A DNA stretch of 64,000 nt from positions 1 through 64,000 of the forward strand of contig CAMWNP010000001.1 of NCBI GenBank assembly GCA_947175645.1. The letters are read 5' to 3'. The position numbers and the translations under genes are program-made. Positions 1 through 10,060 of the stretch are shown piece by piece. Source of the stretch: an uncultured Porphyromonadaceae bacterium. GTDB taxonomy: Bacteria; Bacteroidota; Bacteroidia; Bacteroidales; Muribaculaceae. A model generated the notes under the pieces. It was given only the letters and a program-made list of their open reading frames with translations. It did not search any database and was not told the origin of the DNA. The stretch's first letter is position 1; each line of letters begins with the position of its first letter.

Positions 1-131
1 CAAAGTTCGCTATCATTAAAGACATTCAAAAGACGGATAGTTTCGGATGGTTACCCAAATCCGAATCACGGCAACAACACTGAATTGGTCAGTTATTGAA
101 CACAGAGAAATGCGGATTGCCCAAACCGGTC

Positions 132-635
132 TCACTCGGTGCGCTTGAGATGAAAGGCTTCTCTCGGTGTGCCGTCCTGACAAATAATGACGCCGCATCT
201 GATGAAGCCTATTCTTGTGGCAGCCTCGAGCATCGGTTTATTGTCAACGTGGGTGTCAAGGCGGATATTGCCTGTTTTACCGAAGCAGAATTCAGTGACA
301 GCCTCAAGCATTCCCCTCTTTTTACCGCTTGATGCCATTCTGTGGATGGTTCCGTAAGGCTCATCGTTAATCCAGTTTCCACCGGAAATCTCGCTATAGG
401 TGGGATCATCTCCAATTATAAAGGCGAAGGTGCAAAGAATTTCTCCTTCAGAATCCACACAGAGATAACTGGTGCCTTGGTTTATGTCACGCAAAATTAT
501 CTCAGCCGATGGATAGCCGTTGACCCACTGCGTCATGTTTCCGTTTAGCCTCATGAATCTGCGTGCGGAATCACAAATCGCCATTATAGCAGGAATATCA
601 CCAGGGGTTGCCTTTCGGAATGAATGTTTTGTCAT
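132..635 (-). CDS. GNAT-family N-acetyltransferase
   Basis: A 167-residue protein of the GNAT acetyltransferase type, which moves an acetyl group from acetyl-CoA to an amine; the substrate cannot be read from sequence. The order of elements fits the fold: an N-terminal beta-alpha unit (RKATPGDIPAIMAI), a central strand (CTFAFIIGDDP), the segment following the acetyl-CoA loop (GMLEAVTEFCF), and the late strands (IRLDTHVDNKPML, GFIRCG) where GNATs place Asn and Tyr/Phe. The start codon overlaps the sprA stop as ATGA, so it is probably translated by coupling as the last gene of the train. The family is clear; a link to secretion is not implied. Confidence 0.85.
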   Translation of the reverse strand: MTKHSFRKATPGDIPAIMAICDSARRFMRLNGNMTQWVNGYPSAEIILRDINQGTSYLCVDSEGEILCTFAFIIGDDPTYSEISGGNWINDEPYGTIHRMASSGKKRGMLEAVTEFCFGKTGNIRLDTHVDNKPMLEAATRIGFIRCGVIICQDGTPREAFHLKRTE

Positions 636-3600
636 CGGGTCAAAGATAAGTTGAAGGTCAAACCATAGGAAGAATTGGTGGTGGGGTAGGAGGAAGTGGT
701 GACAAGCGGGGTGTTTACCTGATGATCGAAGAATGCTCCAACGGTGAGGCGTTTTGACATAATGTAGTTGGCAGTGAAGTTAATGCCAAACGTGCGGCTG
801 CCGCTTGTTGCCTGAGTGTAGTTGCTTTCTATTCGTCGGATAAGTGCCTGATTGTTCTGGAGTGATATGTCGGCCTTCAGTGTAAGATCGTTGCTCACGC
901 CAGTCTGTGACCCTTTCATTTTCAGGAAAGTGTTGAAACCCACAATTTTGTATCCCGCACCTATTACGAATGCACGATTGGTGGCTTCCACAACCTGTCC
1001 GGCCGAAGTATTGAGGGTTAGAGTACGGCTGTCACGATATTCCGCATTCACGCTGATGTCGTTCTTCATTGTCACTTTGGCACCGATCAGCGGAGCGAAT
1101 TTCTCAGTTATGGCAACGGTTGATATGTTGTAAGGAGATGAAGGTATGGGTTGACCGGTCAATTCATCAAGAGTAAACCCAAGCGCATCACCGTCAACAC
1201 TAATCCAGTTCAGATATGATGAGTAGGAACCGACGGAGTATGTACACTGGTAGGCGTGACTCAGGGTGAAACTCTTGAAGATATTTCTGAGGTTTCCGAG
1301 GTTAATAAGGCCGTCGTATGTAACACGCCAGTTAGGGAGAGCCTCGGCGAATGAAGGGAATGGCGTCAGATATATCTTGTGAGGATCCTTGCCGGTATAT
1401 GCGGCGAGAAATGCCGGTACAAGCACATCGCTTCCTGTTTCAGAAACAGTACCGACATTTGGATCAAACGGTGCGCCAGCATGCGCATTGTCTGTCATGA
1501 ACCCTCCCGTGGGGTAGTTGGTGCCGATATATTGGTTCTGCACACGTGATGCAATGACGGGAATGTTTTCCAGGAATTTATTGAAAGCCCCTGAGTTATA
1601 GCCGTCCTTTGCATTTGATGATTCAAAGGCGGTTGCAATGGCGCAATGTGTTTTTGTATAGGAACCTGAGCGTGTGACAGGCATATTTTCATACATGAAC
1701 TGAATCTGGGTATTGCGGTTGTCAGTACGGTTTGTTGTAAGTTGAATCTTCAAGCCTTTCACCGGCTCAATGTTCAGTTCAAGATTCAATTCGTTTGTAG
1801 TCTGCCAGATAGCGGGTGAAGTCTGACCGTCGTCAGTGATAAGCCAGCCACGATCAAGCGCTTTATCAATGTAGCCCTGCCCGGCGAATCCGAACGCGAA
1901 GTCCAGACCCGGTGACATTGGACCGTAAGAAGAAGATTGTCCGAATATGTTCCCCACATCGTTGCGGAAGAGCGGGAGTGTCAGACCGCCGGATTTTCTC
2001 CAGCGTACCGAAGCCGACCGCGGCGACATCAGCAGGCGTGTGGCATACACACCAATCTCCTTCCAGATGTTCTTATCCTCCTCCAGCACTTCCAGGATGG
2101 TGAACTTGATGTTCTGGTCTCCACGGGTAGTGACTTCAATCTGGTTGGCATCAATCACTTTGGTGGTCACTTTGAATGGCTGCCCCTTTGTTGTCATGGC
2201 GGTAACCTTCACTTTCTTATTGCGGAGATTGTGCTTGATGAACAGAGAAGTGTCGCTCTTCAGTTTATATGTGCGCTCAAACTTCTTGGGTTTGCGGGTC
2301 ACGTTAGTCTTGCGGGTGTTGGCAAAGCGTTTATTGACTTCCTTGAGGTAATTGAATTTGTTGTATACCGATTCGAAATTCAGTCGTCCGTCAGCATTCC
2401 AGGTACTTTGGTTCGCAATGGTGTTACCCATCCTGACATCTCCGATGGTGGCACCGCGGTCCCAACGGTATGTTGCGTTGTAGGATGCCGAAGCAGTCAG
2501 GAAGTCAAGAGCGGGAATACGGTTGAACGGAGCCTTGTACTGAGCCACGAAACTCTGATTGTATGCCCAGGGTGTACCCATTGAAAGGATACTGCTCAAA
2601 ACCGTGTCTTTCCATTGTTTATATTCATCAGGGAAGAGTTTTTTGTTAACTGCTCCCGCAGTTTCCTCAATCCTTGCCGAGGTGTTGGAGTTGAACGAAA
2701 GTGAAAGAGACTTGGTAAGATTCCAACTTAGAGCCAACTGTCGGTCCCAAAGGAAATTCTTGCTTACGGAAACCGGTAACTGGAACATCACGTCGGTCTC
2801 CGAACGGGTCTGCTGCTCGTAGTAGTAACGTGACATTGTTGTGAGGAACGATATTGAGGTTGGAAGGTAGTTAAGTTCCCAGTCTTTGATAAACTTCAGA
2901 TTCTTGTCTTTGCTTTTGATGAATCCGAATGGCTTGAAGGGTTTGAAATAAGGTGCGTAGGAGTACTGGAAGGAACCACGGTAGTCGTTAGTGTTCTCGT
3001 ATTCCGTTGTGGGGTTAACCTTCGCCTGTTTGTTAAATGAGAAGTTGAGGGTGAAGTTGGCGGGATCCCACGGCATGGGGTTCTTGCTCTGAACATCGAA
3101 CTTAAGACCGGAGATACTGAAACTTTTCACGGTTGTCTGCTCCACTGCGAATGAGTTGATTGAGTCACGCGCATGTTTGTCAGGAGCATCGTCAAGAGCA
3201 TCCTTAAGCAGAACGTCCTGATCCAGAGGGTTATATTTGGGTGATGATTTTTCTTTAGAGTAGGAGAAGAATACGGGAGCCTTGAGTTTCGCTTTCTCAG
3301 GGAGGAACCGACCCATATCGGCCTGTACTGCAACATTATATTGTACGTAATCATCCATGCGCCTGTCATTGAGCGACTGATCCACTCCTCCGAAACCGGC
3401 AGTTTCCAGATGGCCGCTGAAATTCAATTGTGCGATATCTGACACGCCTATGTTTACGTTTGCCTTAGCCGCCCATCCACCTGATTCGTCGAAGTCAGTC
3501 ACACGGAGTTCGTTAACCCAAACCGTGCCGTCCTTTACCGTGGCGGAGTTATTCCGGACACCAACGAGCATCACACGCACATCGCTGAGTGACGGATTAC

Positions 3601-6600
3601 CCATCACTGCCATAGAATTTCGTTCATTATCAGGATCACGTCCGGTGAACAGGGTGGCATAGCCAACACCGCTCCCTTCCTCGGACTTTGCACGGTTACG
3701 TTCCTTTTTCAGGTCCACCAGATTCTGAAGAGGGAGGTTCATGAAGTTATCCTCAGGCCAAACTATAAGTCGGTCAGATGCGAGATCGTTATTATATAAT
3801 CCTGCCGGGGTGAGTACCAGGGGAATCTCATATTCGTAGAAATTGCTTTTAACATCTGTGCCGAGACGTACGAAAATCGATAGGTCACCGTTGCGCAGAT
3901 TGGTTACGTCATCAATGAGCCGCTCTGCATGGACGAACATCTGCAGGCGGTTGTAGTTGCGGAGGTCAAGTTGGGTGTTTTTGTAGACTCCTCGAGCATC
4001 ACCCGGCTGGAGTCCGACAACTTTCATTGACATTGACTGCTCGTTGAGTTGGGTTATCTGAGATTGCCCCGGGTCAACAATACGGGTGACTCCCGGAGGA
4101 AGAACATAGTTAACCGGTTCACGTTTGGCGTTTTCCTCAATATTTACCACTGATACGTCAAGTTGACCCTCAGCGGGTGCGTCGCCACGACTGTTAAGAT
4201 TGAAGTCATATCCCCGCCATTCTCCTCTCACCAGTTCCAATGTTGCAAAACGCAGGTGAGTCACTTGCTTGAAGCCGGTCATAAATATGCGTGCGAAGCG
4301 AATTGTAGAGAAGTCGCTAATTGAACCTACCACTCGCTCATAATCGCTCAAGGGAATCTTGAACTGATACCACTCAACCTCAGTGTCCTGACCGTCGCGG
4401 GTGCGCACAAGCGACACCTGTTTGTCAGTGATGAAGTTCTTTCCAACAACGAGGTCCTCAGGGCGGATTGACACCTTATACTGGAAGTAGCGTTCGTATT
4501 CATTAAGTGTGTTATCCTGATTTATATCTTCAACATCAGGCACAGAACGGGCTGACTGGTAGAGGGGATTTGGTGAATCCTCAGGTGAAAGGGAGTTCCA
4601 CTCCACACCGTTGTAGCGTTTGTAACGGTCAAGGATACCCAGGCGTTCCTCATCATAGTCGTAGCCACGGAAAAAATGGTAGTTGTCACCGGCCGGATCG
4701 TTGAACGGTGAGAACTGGTCAGTGAGCATGCGTTCCTGTGCTGCCGGCGAGAGTTTACGCCTCAGTTGGTCAAGATATTCCTTATAAGAACTGAAATTGA
4801 ACTCATCATCATTAGGAAGTCCGTCAAGGCCTACATCCTGCACGCGGCGAGAACCTGAGTTGTTGTCAAAAGAGTAGGTGAGAGAATTCTGCTTCGACAC
4901 GCGCCCCCATACAGTTTCCGTAAGCCATTGGTCATCACCGTCGTATGGTATTCCATTCTCATACGATTTCAAACCATCCTTGAGAATGTCCTCACTTATC
5001 TCCCCGAAGTTTAAGTAGAGGTCGCCTCCATCGTAATTCGGATTCTCGGGGTCGAGGAACGGATTCATGAGCCAGAACTGGACATATTCAATATTGCTCT
5101 GTTCAAAGTTCGTGTTTTCCATCTTGCGCATAATTCCACCCCAGCGTTTTTCAGGATACAGCAGATCTCCCTCATCGCTGATGTTTTCGGCATCCATGTT
5201 GTAAGGTCCACGTTCGGTGGGATAGAACGAGAGGTTCAGCGTTTGAATGGTAGATGATTCACCGTAGGTCAGTTCGCGTCCGGGGAAAATCTCACGGTTA
5301 GTGATTTCGCGGACGTAAGGGTTGGAGAGTTGCTTGAGGTCTGATTTGATATATCCCGGGCAAAGCGAGGAGTTCCGTTGTGTGAACATACGGTCGATGT
5401 AATACCAGTTCAGCAGTGCCCTGTTCTTGCCGTAGTTGACATTGTTTGATAGAGCAGCCTCGGGGAACAATGCGTCAGGTGATGGGTCATAGGGAGTGGA
5501 AGCGAGGAACCAGGAGTAGGGTGAGCGCAGATCAATACCTATCTGGGTTGACTCAAAGTCATCGACATAAGAACTTCCTTTGTTGGAGCCTGATTTCTGA
5601 GAATGGGGAACAAGTTGAGCAAACTCTGCGGTTACATTCAGGGTTGAGGGTGCGGTTGCGTTGACTGTGGGAATCTTGTTAAGAAGATTTGTGAGCCACA
5701 TGAACTCGGTATTGTATGACATGTTCAGCCCCCACATGGTGTTGTTCACAACTTCATCTCCAATATTCACCTTCTCAGTCAGGGCCTTCTCGGAAAAATG
5801 AAGTATTGTACCCCCCAAATTAAAGTTCTTGCTGAAAGCATATTGCAGGTCAAGTCCCACCAGTGTCTTACGTTGCGTGCTGAACATCGACTGATTCTCA
5901 AGCGTGACTGATATGCTCTGTCCTGAATCGATTATGCTCTGGTTGGTTATTGTTACAACGCCCATGGAATAATCGACTGTATAATCGCTGTTTTCCGTAA
6001 GACGAACGCCACCGGCCATCACCACCACGGACCCGCGGGGAACGTTCATGGCATTGAGCCTGATCTGTGAGCCTGCTGAAGCCTGATATGAACCCGAGAG
6101 GATGAACTTGTTTTTGTCGGCGAACTGACGGGCTATTATCAGTGTGGAGTCATAGAGTTCCTGATATACATACTCCTTGGCAAGTGTGGGATTATTGATA
6201 CGTTTGGCCAGGTGTTCGCCGAACGGTTCAACAACGGGAAAGATGATCTTACCGTTCTGCGGCATGATAGTGTAGCCTTCAATGAAGTCAAAGAAACCGT
6301 CGGGGTTGCTCTGCTCATTGGAGTCTATACGGTCAAGATTCATCACCTGAAGCAGTGAAATGTTGTTAAGCCCGGGAACGGGAAGATAGTTGATCTGTGT
6401 TCCGGTGGTATCGCTCAAGTACTTGATATTCAGACGAAAATTCTGTTTTTGTACTTGGTATGCTCCTAAAGAATACACGTTCTTCATCATCAGGTCCCAC
6501 ATGGGCAGACGGGGTGCGACCGTGGTGCTCTTGAGCATCTTGACGTAGAGAGACATGTCAGTAGAGGTGATGTCGCCGGAGAATTCACCTACCTGATAGA

Positions 6601-8077
6601 CCTGACCGTTGTATGTATACTCGAATGCAACACCTAAAACTTCATCAGCGTTAAGTTGACTCTTGATCGAGATGTAGCCGAGTGTGGAATTGAGTTCATA
6701 CTCATTGCTGTTCAGCAAACGTGCACTTTCAACTTTCTCATAGTCTTTGCCACCCTCGATACCATAATCGGAAAGAGGTGCGAGCGCCTGGGTTACCGTG
6801 TTTATGTTACGGGCTCCGGGATAATCCTGTTTGATTACACTAAGCAGGTTGTTGGAGTTGTTGGACGGTACTGCAACGCCGGTGTTTGGAATCCAGTGGT
6901 TTGAAGCAAGCACCCCGTTTTCACCGAGATCCATGAACGCCACTATGTTGCGTGACTGATTATAGTTGTTGGTTTTGTTGGTTACCCACACTTCCACACG
7001 GGTAATCTTTATTCCGGAGGTGACGAACGGCAGATTTGCGCAGAATCTGTCGTAATTGTCGCGGAAATAGTGGCTGAGGAAGTAGTGGCGGTTCTGGTCA
7101 TATTCATCGGCGTTGATGGAGAATTCAGTTGCCTGAACTCCACCCTTTGTGTTGACGGTTTTTGATTCAGAGTTCTGCTGTGACACGAGAGCAGTTGCGG
7201 TAAGTTTACCGAACTGAAGTTGTGTTTTGATACCGAAAAGAGCCGTTGACCCTCTGATGAGAGATGACCCGGTTGTCATACTGACATTACCGGCCTCAAT
7301 ACTTTTGACAATGTCATCTTCCTGACCTTCGTAGGCAAGTTTAAGGTTCTTTGAATCAAAGTCAAATGTAGCGTCAGTGTTGTAGGTCATGTTGAATTTC
7401 AGACGGTCGCCTACTGACGCGTTGATGGTAGCCTGTATTTTCTGGTCAAAGTCAAAATAGGTTTTTCTTCTGGAGTTGAGCGATAATGCGGGATTATCCG
7501 TTTTGTTGGAGTTGACCGCGGTCTTGATCTGTATGGAGCCTTGAGTTTTCAACTGAACGCCACCGGGACCGAATATTTTCTCAAGCGGCCCCAGAGCGAA
7601 ATTCATATCAAGGATATTAAAAGGCTCTTTCTCCTTTTCTGTGGCAATCTGACGGTTGCGTTCAGCCAGATACTGCTGCATGGATTTTCGCAGTTGCCAG
7701 TTGTTGTATTCCTGCTGCGAGAGCATGAACGGTGTTCCAACCTGCTGGTCGCCGAGCAGAGTCCGGATGGTATAAAATCCGGTTTCCGGGTCAAATTCTA
7801 CTTCTGTTTTCAGATTGGAAGGTGTTGAAAGGTCAGCCGCAAACTGGTCCTCCATCAATTGCTCGTAGTTCTGCGGAACTGTCTGCTGCACCGGAAACGG
7901 CATCATGATGCTGTCAACGGCAGCAACGTTGAGAGGACTTACGGGTGCTACGGGTGCGGGCGCGCGAAAAGAAGATGAAGGTGTCTGACCAACGGACAAC
8001 AATGCGGTTGCTATAACAGAAAGCAATACTGTTACGGCAACAATGATTGGTTTACGTTTTTTTAGTCCGTTGCTCAT
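632..8077 (-). CDS. sprA: Type IX secretion outer-membrane translocon SprA/Sov
   Basis: A 2481-residue outer-membrane protein, close to the roughly 2400-2500 residues of Flavobacterium SprA and Porphyromonas Sov. The family forms a very large 36-strand beta barrel that carries type IX cargo to the surface. An N-terminal hydrophobic segment (residues 9-30) acts as signal sequence, and the rest alternates short beta-strand stretches with loops. Repeated statements such as YEFEIPLVLTP-like strands, the YVDDFEST segment and the closing strands ending in Arg fit the family. The frame is intact throughout. It follows ruvA after a 99-bp gap holding a hairpin, and overlaps the GNAT gene by 4 bp. The presence of CotH with a C-terminal sorting domain in this window gives a plausible client. 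Confidence 0.96.
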   Translation of the reverse strand: MSNGLKKRKPIIVAVTVLLSVIATALLSVGQTPSSSFRAPAPVAPVSPLNVAAVDSIMMPFPVQQTVPQNYEQLMEDQFAADLSTPSNLKTEVEFDPETGFYTIRTLLGDQQVGTPFMLSQQEYNNWQLRKSMQQYLAERNRQIATEKEKEPFNILDMNFALGPLEKIFGPGGVQLKTQGSIQIKTAVNSNKTDNPALSLNSRRKTYFDFDQKIQATINASVGDRLKFNMTYNTDATFDFDSKNLKLAYEGQEDDIVKSIEAGNVSMTTGSSLIRGSTALFGIKTQLQFGKLTATALVSQQNSESKTVNTKGGVQATEFSINADEYDQNRHYFLSHYFRDNYDRFCANLPFVTSGIKITRVEVWVTNKTNNYNQSRNIVAFMDLGENGVLASNHWIPNTGVAVPSNNSNNLLSVIKQDYPGARNINTVTQALAPLSDYGIEGGKDYEKVESARLLNSNEYELNSTLGYISIKSQLNADEVLGVAFEYTYNGQVYQVGEFSGDITSTDMSLYVKMLKSTTVAPRLPMWDLMMKNVYSLGAYQVQKQNFRLNIKYLSDTTGTQINYLPVPGLNNISLLQVMNLDRIDSNEQSNPDGFFDFIEGYTIMPQNGKIIFPVVEPFGEHLAKRINNPTLAKEYVYQELYDSTLIIARQFADKNKFILSGSYQASAGSQIRLNAMNVPRGSVVVMAGGVRLTENSDYTVDYSMGVVTITNQSIIDSGQSISVTLENQSMFSTQRKTLVGLDLQYAFSKNFNLGGTILHFSEKALTEKVNIGDEVVNNTMWGLNMSYNTEFMWLTNLLNKIPTVNATAPSTLNVTAEFAQLVPHSQKSGSNKGSSYVDDFESTQIGIDLRSPYSWFLASTPYDPSPDALFPEAALSNNVNYGKNRALLNWYYIDRMFTQRNSSLCPGYIKSDLKQLSNPYVREITNREIFPGRELTYGESSTIQTLNLSFYPTERGPYNMDAENISDEGDLLYPEKRWGGIMRKMENTNFEQSNIEYVQFWLMNPFLDPENPNYDGGDLYLNFGEISEDILKDGLKSYENGIPYDGDDQWLTETVWGRVSKQNSLTYSFDNNSGSRRVQDVGLDGLPNDDEFNFSSYKEYLDQLRRKLSPAAQERMLTDQFSPFNDPAGDNYHFFRGYDYDEERLGILDRYKRYNGVEWNSLSPEDSPNPLYQSARSVPDVEDINQDNTLNEYERYFQYKVSIRPEDLVVGKNFITDKQVSLVRTRDGQDTEVEWYQFKIPLSDYERVVGSISDFSTIRFARIFMTGFKQVTHLRFATLELVRGEWRGYDFNLNSRGDAPAEGQLDVSVVNIEENAKREPVNYVLPPGVTRIVDPGQSQITQLNEQSMSMKVVGLQPGDARGVYKNTQLDLRNYNRLQMFVHAERLIDDVTNLRNGDLSIFVRLGTDVKSNFYEYEIPLVLTPAGLYNNDLASDRLIVWPEDNFMNLPLQNLVDLKKERNRAKSEEGSGVGYATLFTGRDPDNERNSMAVMGNPSLSDVRVMLVGVRNNSATVKDGTVWVNELRVTDFDESGGWAAKANVNIGVSDIAQLNFSGHLETAGFGGVDQSLNDRRMDDYVQYNVAVQADMGRFLPEKAKLKAPVFFSYSKEKSSPKYNPLDQDVLLKDALDDAPDKHARDSINSFAVEQTTVKSFSISGLKFDVQSKNPMPWDPANFTLNFSFNKQAKVNPTTEYENTNDYRGSFQYSYAPYFKPFKPFGFIKSKDKNLKFIKDWELNYLPTSISFLTTMSRYYYEQQTRSETDVMFQLPVSVSKNFLWDRQLALSWNLTKSLSLSFNSNTSARIEETAGAVNKKLFPDEYKQWKDTVLSSILSMGTPWAYNQSFVAQYKAPFNRIPALDFLTASASYNATYRWDRGATIGDVRMGNTIANQSTWNADGRLNFESVYNKFNYLKEVNKRFANTRKTNVTRKPKKFERTYKLKSDTSLFIKHNLRNKKVKVTAMTTKGQPFKVTTKVIDANQIEVTTRGDQNIKFTILEVLEEDKNIWKEIGVYATRLLMSPRSASVRWRKSGGLTLPLFRNDVGNIFGQSSSYGPMSPGLDFAFGFAGQGYIDKALDRGWLITDDGQTSPAIWQTTNELNLELNIEPVKGLKIQLTTNRTDNRNTQIQFMYENMPVTRSGSYTKTHCAIATAFESSNAKDGYNSGAFNKFLENIPVIASRVQNQYIGTNYPTGGFMTDNAHAGAPFDPNVGTVSETGSDVLVPAFLAAYTGKDPHKIYLTPFPSFAEALPNWRVTYDGLINLGNLRNIFKSFTLSHAYQCTYSVGSYSSYLNWISVDGDALGFTLDELTGQPIPSSPYNISTVAITEKFAPLIGAKVTMKNDISVNAEYRDSRTLTLNTSAGQVVEATNRAFVIGAGYKIVGFNTFLKMKGSQTGVSNDLTLKADISLQNNQALIRRIESNYTQATSGSRTFGINFTANYIMSKRLTVGAFFDHQVNTPLVTTSSYPTTNSSYGLTFNLSLTR

Positions 8078-8116
8078 TCAATGACTGTGGAGAGAGCAGG
8101 TGATAATATTGTAAAT

Positions 8117-8141
8117 GACCGTCAGGTGTTTCACTGCGGTC
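8117..8141 (-). other. Hairpin in the ruvA-sprA gap
   Basis: The 99-bp gap between ruvA and sprA contains an imperfect hairpin: GACCG pairs with CGGTC around a CAGTG/CACcTG inner stem and an AAA loop. No T-run follows, so it does not look like a full terminator. It may be an RNA processing or stability element ahead of the very long sprA message. No clear TAnnTTTG box was seen in the gap. Confidence 0.35.
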
Positions 8142-8176
8142 AGATAGATGAATAAAACATTGATGCATGAAGCGGT

Positions 8177-8761
8177 CTACATCATGGAAAGCCCTTTCTT
8201 TATGGCCTCTTCCACTTTTAATTCCGGATTGGTTTCAAAAAGTTTTTTCATCACTTTCTGAGCCTGCGGTTTGGGGAATCCGAGCATTACCATTGCTGCA
8301 AGAGCCTCTTCAAACACCTCACTCTGAGCAGAGGTCTGAAGTATTAACGTATCACCTGTGGGTTTTATTTTATCACGGAGGTCAACAATTATTCTTTCTG
8401 CTGTTTTTGCACCGATTCCTTTTACAGATTTCAGGCGTGCGGTGGCTCCGGATGTTATGACCTGTTCCAGTTCGGCAGGGGGTACGGATGAGAGTATCAT
8501 GCGGGCTATGGAGGCACCTACGCCAGACACCCCTATCAGCAGACGGAAAAGTTCACGTTCATGTTCGGTTAAAAATCCGTAGAGAATGTGTGCATCTTCG
8601 CGTATGACTTCGTGCACCCAGAGTGTTGTTTGCTTCTGTCCGTTAAGTGGGGTATAGGTGTTGAGCGATATGTTGAGAAGATAGGCGACACCTGATGAAG
8701 TTTCTATGGTTGCATCAGTTGGTGTCAGGCGGAATATCTCACCTTTTATGTATTCAATCAT
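8177..8761 (-). CDS. ruvA: Holliday junction branch-migration subunit RuvA
   Basis: A 194-residue protein matching RuvA in length and layout. Domain I (residues 1-65) begins MIEYIKGEIFRL with the OB-fold strands, domain II has the helix-hairpin-helix motifs (LIGVSGVGASIARMIL and LKSVKGIGAKTAERII) that grip the junction backbone, and a C-terminal domain III (about 145-194) contacts the RuvB motor. It works in recombination repair by holding the four-way junction for RuvB. It starts 11 bp after murI and is co-directional with sprA. No ruvB or ruvC is in the window. Confidence 0.97.
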   Translation of the reverse strand: MIEYIKGEIFRLTPTDATIETSSGVAYLLNISLNTYTPLNGQKQTTLWVHEVIREDAHILYGFLTEHERELFRLLIGVSGVGASIARMILSSVPPAELEQVITSGATARLKSVKGIGAKTAERIIVDLRDKIKPTGDTLILQTSAQSEVFEEALAAMVMLGFPKPQAQKVMKKLFETNPELKVEEAIKKGLSMM

Positions 8762-8772
8762 AATTGTTAGTT

Positions 8773-9600
8773 TTAAAGTTCAACACGTGTGGCTGTGATT
8801 TTCTCTCCTAAGAACAATGATGCCATATCGGCGAACTTTTCAGGATTTTCAGTCGTGAGAAACCGGCGTGTGCCGTTCTTACCACACTCCTGTTCAATCT
8901 CCGGATGGCGGACAAGATAGTCGTGGAGACTTTCTGCCACGATTTCACCCTGGCATATAATTTTGATGTTTTCCGGTGTGTATTGACGGATTTTTTTGTA
9001 AAGATGAGGATAGTGGGTGCAGGCCAGAACGATTGTATCAATCTCCGGATCGGCTGAGAGCAGCCGGTCAATTTCCTGCTTGACAAAGTAGTCGGCACCC
9101 GGACGGTCAGATTCATTGTTCTCCACAAGTGGTACCCACATGGGACATCCTATACCGGTTGTGGTGAAATTAGGGAAGAGTTTGGCTGTCTCCATCTCGT
9201 AGGACCGGCTGAGAATGGTTCCCGGAGTACCGAAAATGCCTATTCTGCCGTTTTTGCTGATTGATCCAAGTTGCTCAACCGTAGGACGAATCACACCCAG
9301 GACCCTGTGGTCAGGGGCTATAACCGGCAAGTCATGCTGTTGAATGGTTCGCAGTGCTTTGGCGGATGCGGTATTACAAGCCAGAATAACCAGACGGCAT
9401 CCCTGTGAGAACAGGTATTTAACGGCCTGAAGCGTAAACTCGTAGACAATATCGAATGATCTGCTTCCGTAAGGTGCGCGGGCATTATCTCCCAGATAGA
9501 CATAGTCATAGTGCGGGAGTTCGCGCATGATTTCTTTGAGTATGGTCAGACCGCCATAGCCGGAATCAAACACTCCTATTGGTGCCGTACCACGGTTCAT
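8773..9600 (-). CDS. murI: Glutamate racemase
   Basis: A 275-residue enzyme that interconverts L- and D-glutamate, supplying D-Glu for peptidoglycan. Both catalytic cysteines are visible: Cys75 in VILACNTASA and Cys194 in VLACTHYPHL. The N-terminal FDSGYGGL motif (Asp12, Ser13) and the YLGDNARAPYG segment are also intact. The start overlaps the rpiB stop by 4 bp, and ruvA follows after 11 bp. In Bacteroidota murI often lies near sprA or OmpH genes, so envelope context is expected. Cytosolic; length is normal for the family. Confidence 0.97.
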   Translation of the reverse strand: MNRGTAPIGVFDSGYGGLTILKEIMRELPHYDYVYLGDNARAPYGSRSFDIVYEFTLQAVKYLFSQGCRLVILACNTASAKALRTIQQHDLPVIAPDHRVLGVIRPTVEQLGSISKNGRIGIFGTPGTILSRSYEMETAKLFPNFTTTGIGCPMWVPLVENNESDRPGADYFVKQEIDRLLSADPEIDTIVLACTHYPHLYKKIRQYTPENIKIICQGEIVAESLHDYLVRHPEIEQECGKNGTRRFLTTENPEKFADMASLFLGEKITATRVEL

Positions 9601-10046
9601 TTTACCGGAATTTTGTCAATTCTTCCCTGATGGCGTCCTCCTTCAAAGGGTGTGTTAAGGAATATGTCAACAATTTCAAGAGCAACCTCGGGGGCGATGA
9701 ACCGGGCGGGGAGTACCAGAACGTTGGCATCGTTGTGTTGCCGTGCCAGACGCGCTATTTCAGGAGCCCAGCAAAGAGCGGCCCGTATCCCCTGGTGCTT
9801 GTTGAGTGTCATGCTTATGCCTTCACCGCTTCCACACATGGCTATTCCGGGATAACATTCGCCACGTTCGATTGCTTCAGCGCATGGATGGGCAAAGTCG
9901 GGATAATCGCAACTGTCAGTGCTGAAAGTGCCGAAATCTTTGTATTCCAGTTCGTTTGCTTCAAGGTAACCCTGAATGATGCTTTTGAGTTCGAAACCGG
10001 CATGGTCGCTGCACATGCCAATAGGTGTTCCTTTTTTTGCTATCAT
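9597..10046 (-). CDS. rpiB: Ribose-5-phosphate isomerase B
   Basis: A 149-residue RpiB/LacAB-family isomerase converting ribulose 5-phosphate and ribose 5-phosphate in the pentose phosphate pathway. The SDHAGFELK motif (Asp14, His15) and the catalytic Cys71 in the anion-hole segment CGSGEGISM are present. The commoner form of that loop is CG(T/S)GIG, so Glu75 in place of Ile is a small departure. The late HNDANVLVLPARFI segment is typical. It overlaps murI by 4 bp and follows the SDR gene after 14 bp. Allose 6-phosphate isomerisation is possible for some members. Confidence 0.95.
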   Translation of the reverse strand: MIAKKGTPIGMCSDHAGFELKSIIQGYLEANELEYKDFGTFSTDSCDYPDFAHPCAEAIERGECYPGIAMCGSGEGISMTLNKHQGIRAALCWAPEIARLARQHNDANVLVLPARFIAPEVALEIVDIFLNTPFEGGRHQGRIDKIPVK

Positions 10047-10060
10047 GAGATTTATGCTTG

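Noticed and set aside
1937-2584. Plus-strand frame of 215 codons inside sprA
   Set aside because: Antisense shadow of a very long gene with intact minus-strand coding and no family pattern of its own.
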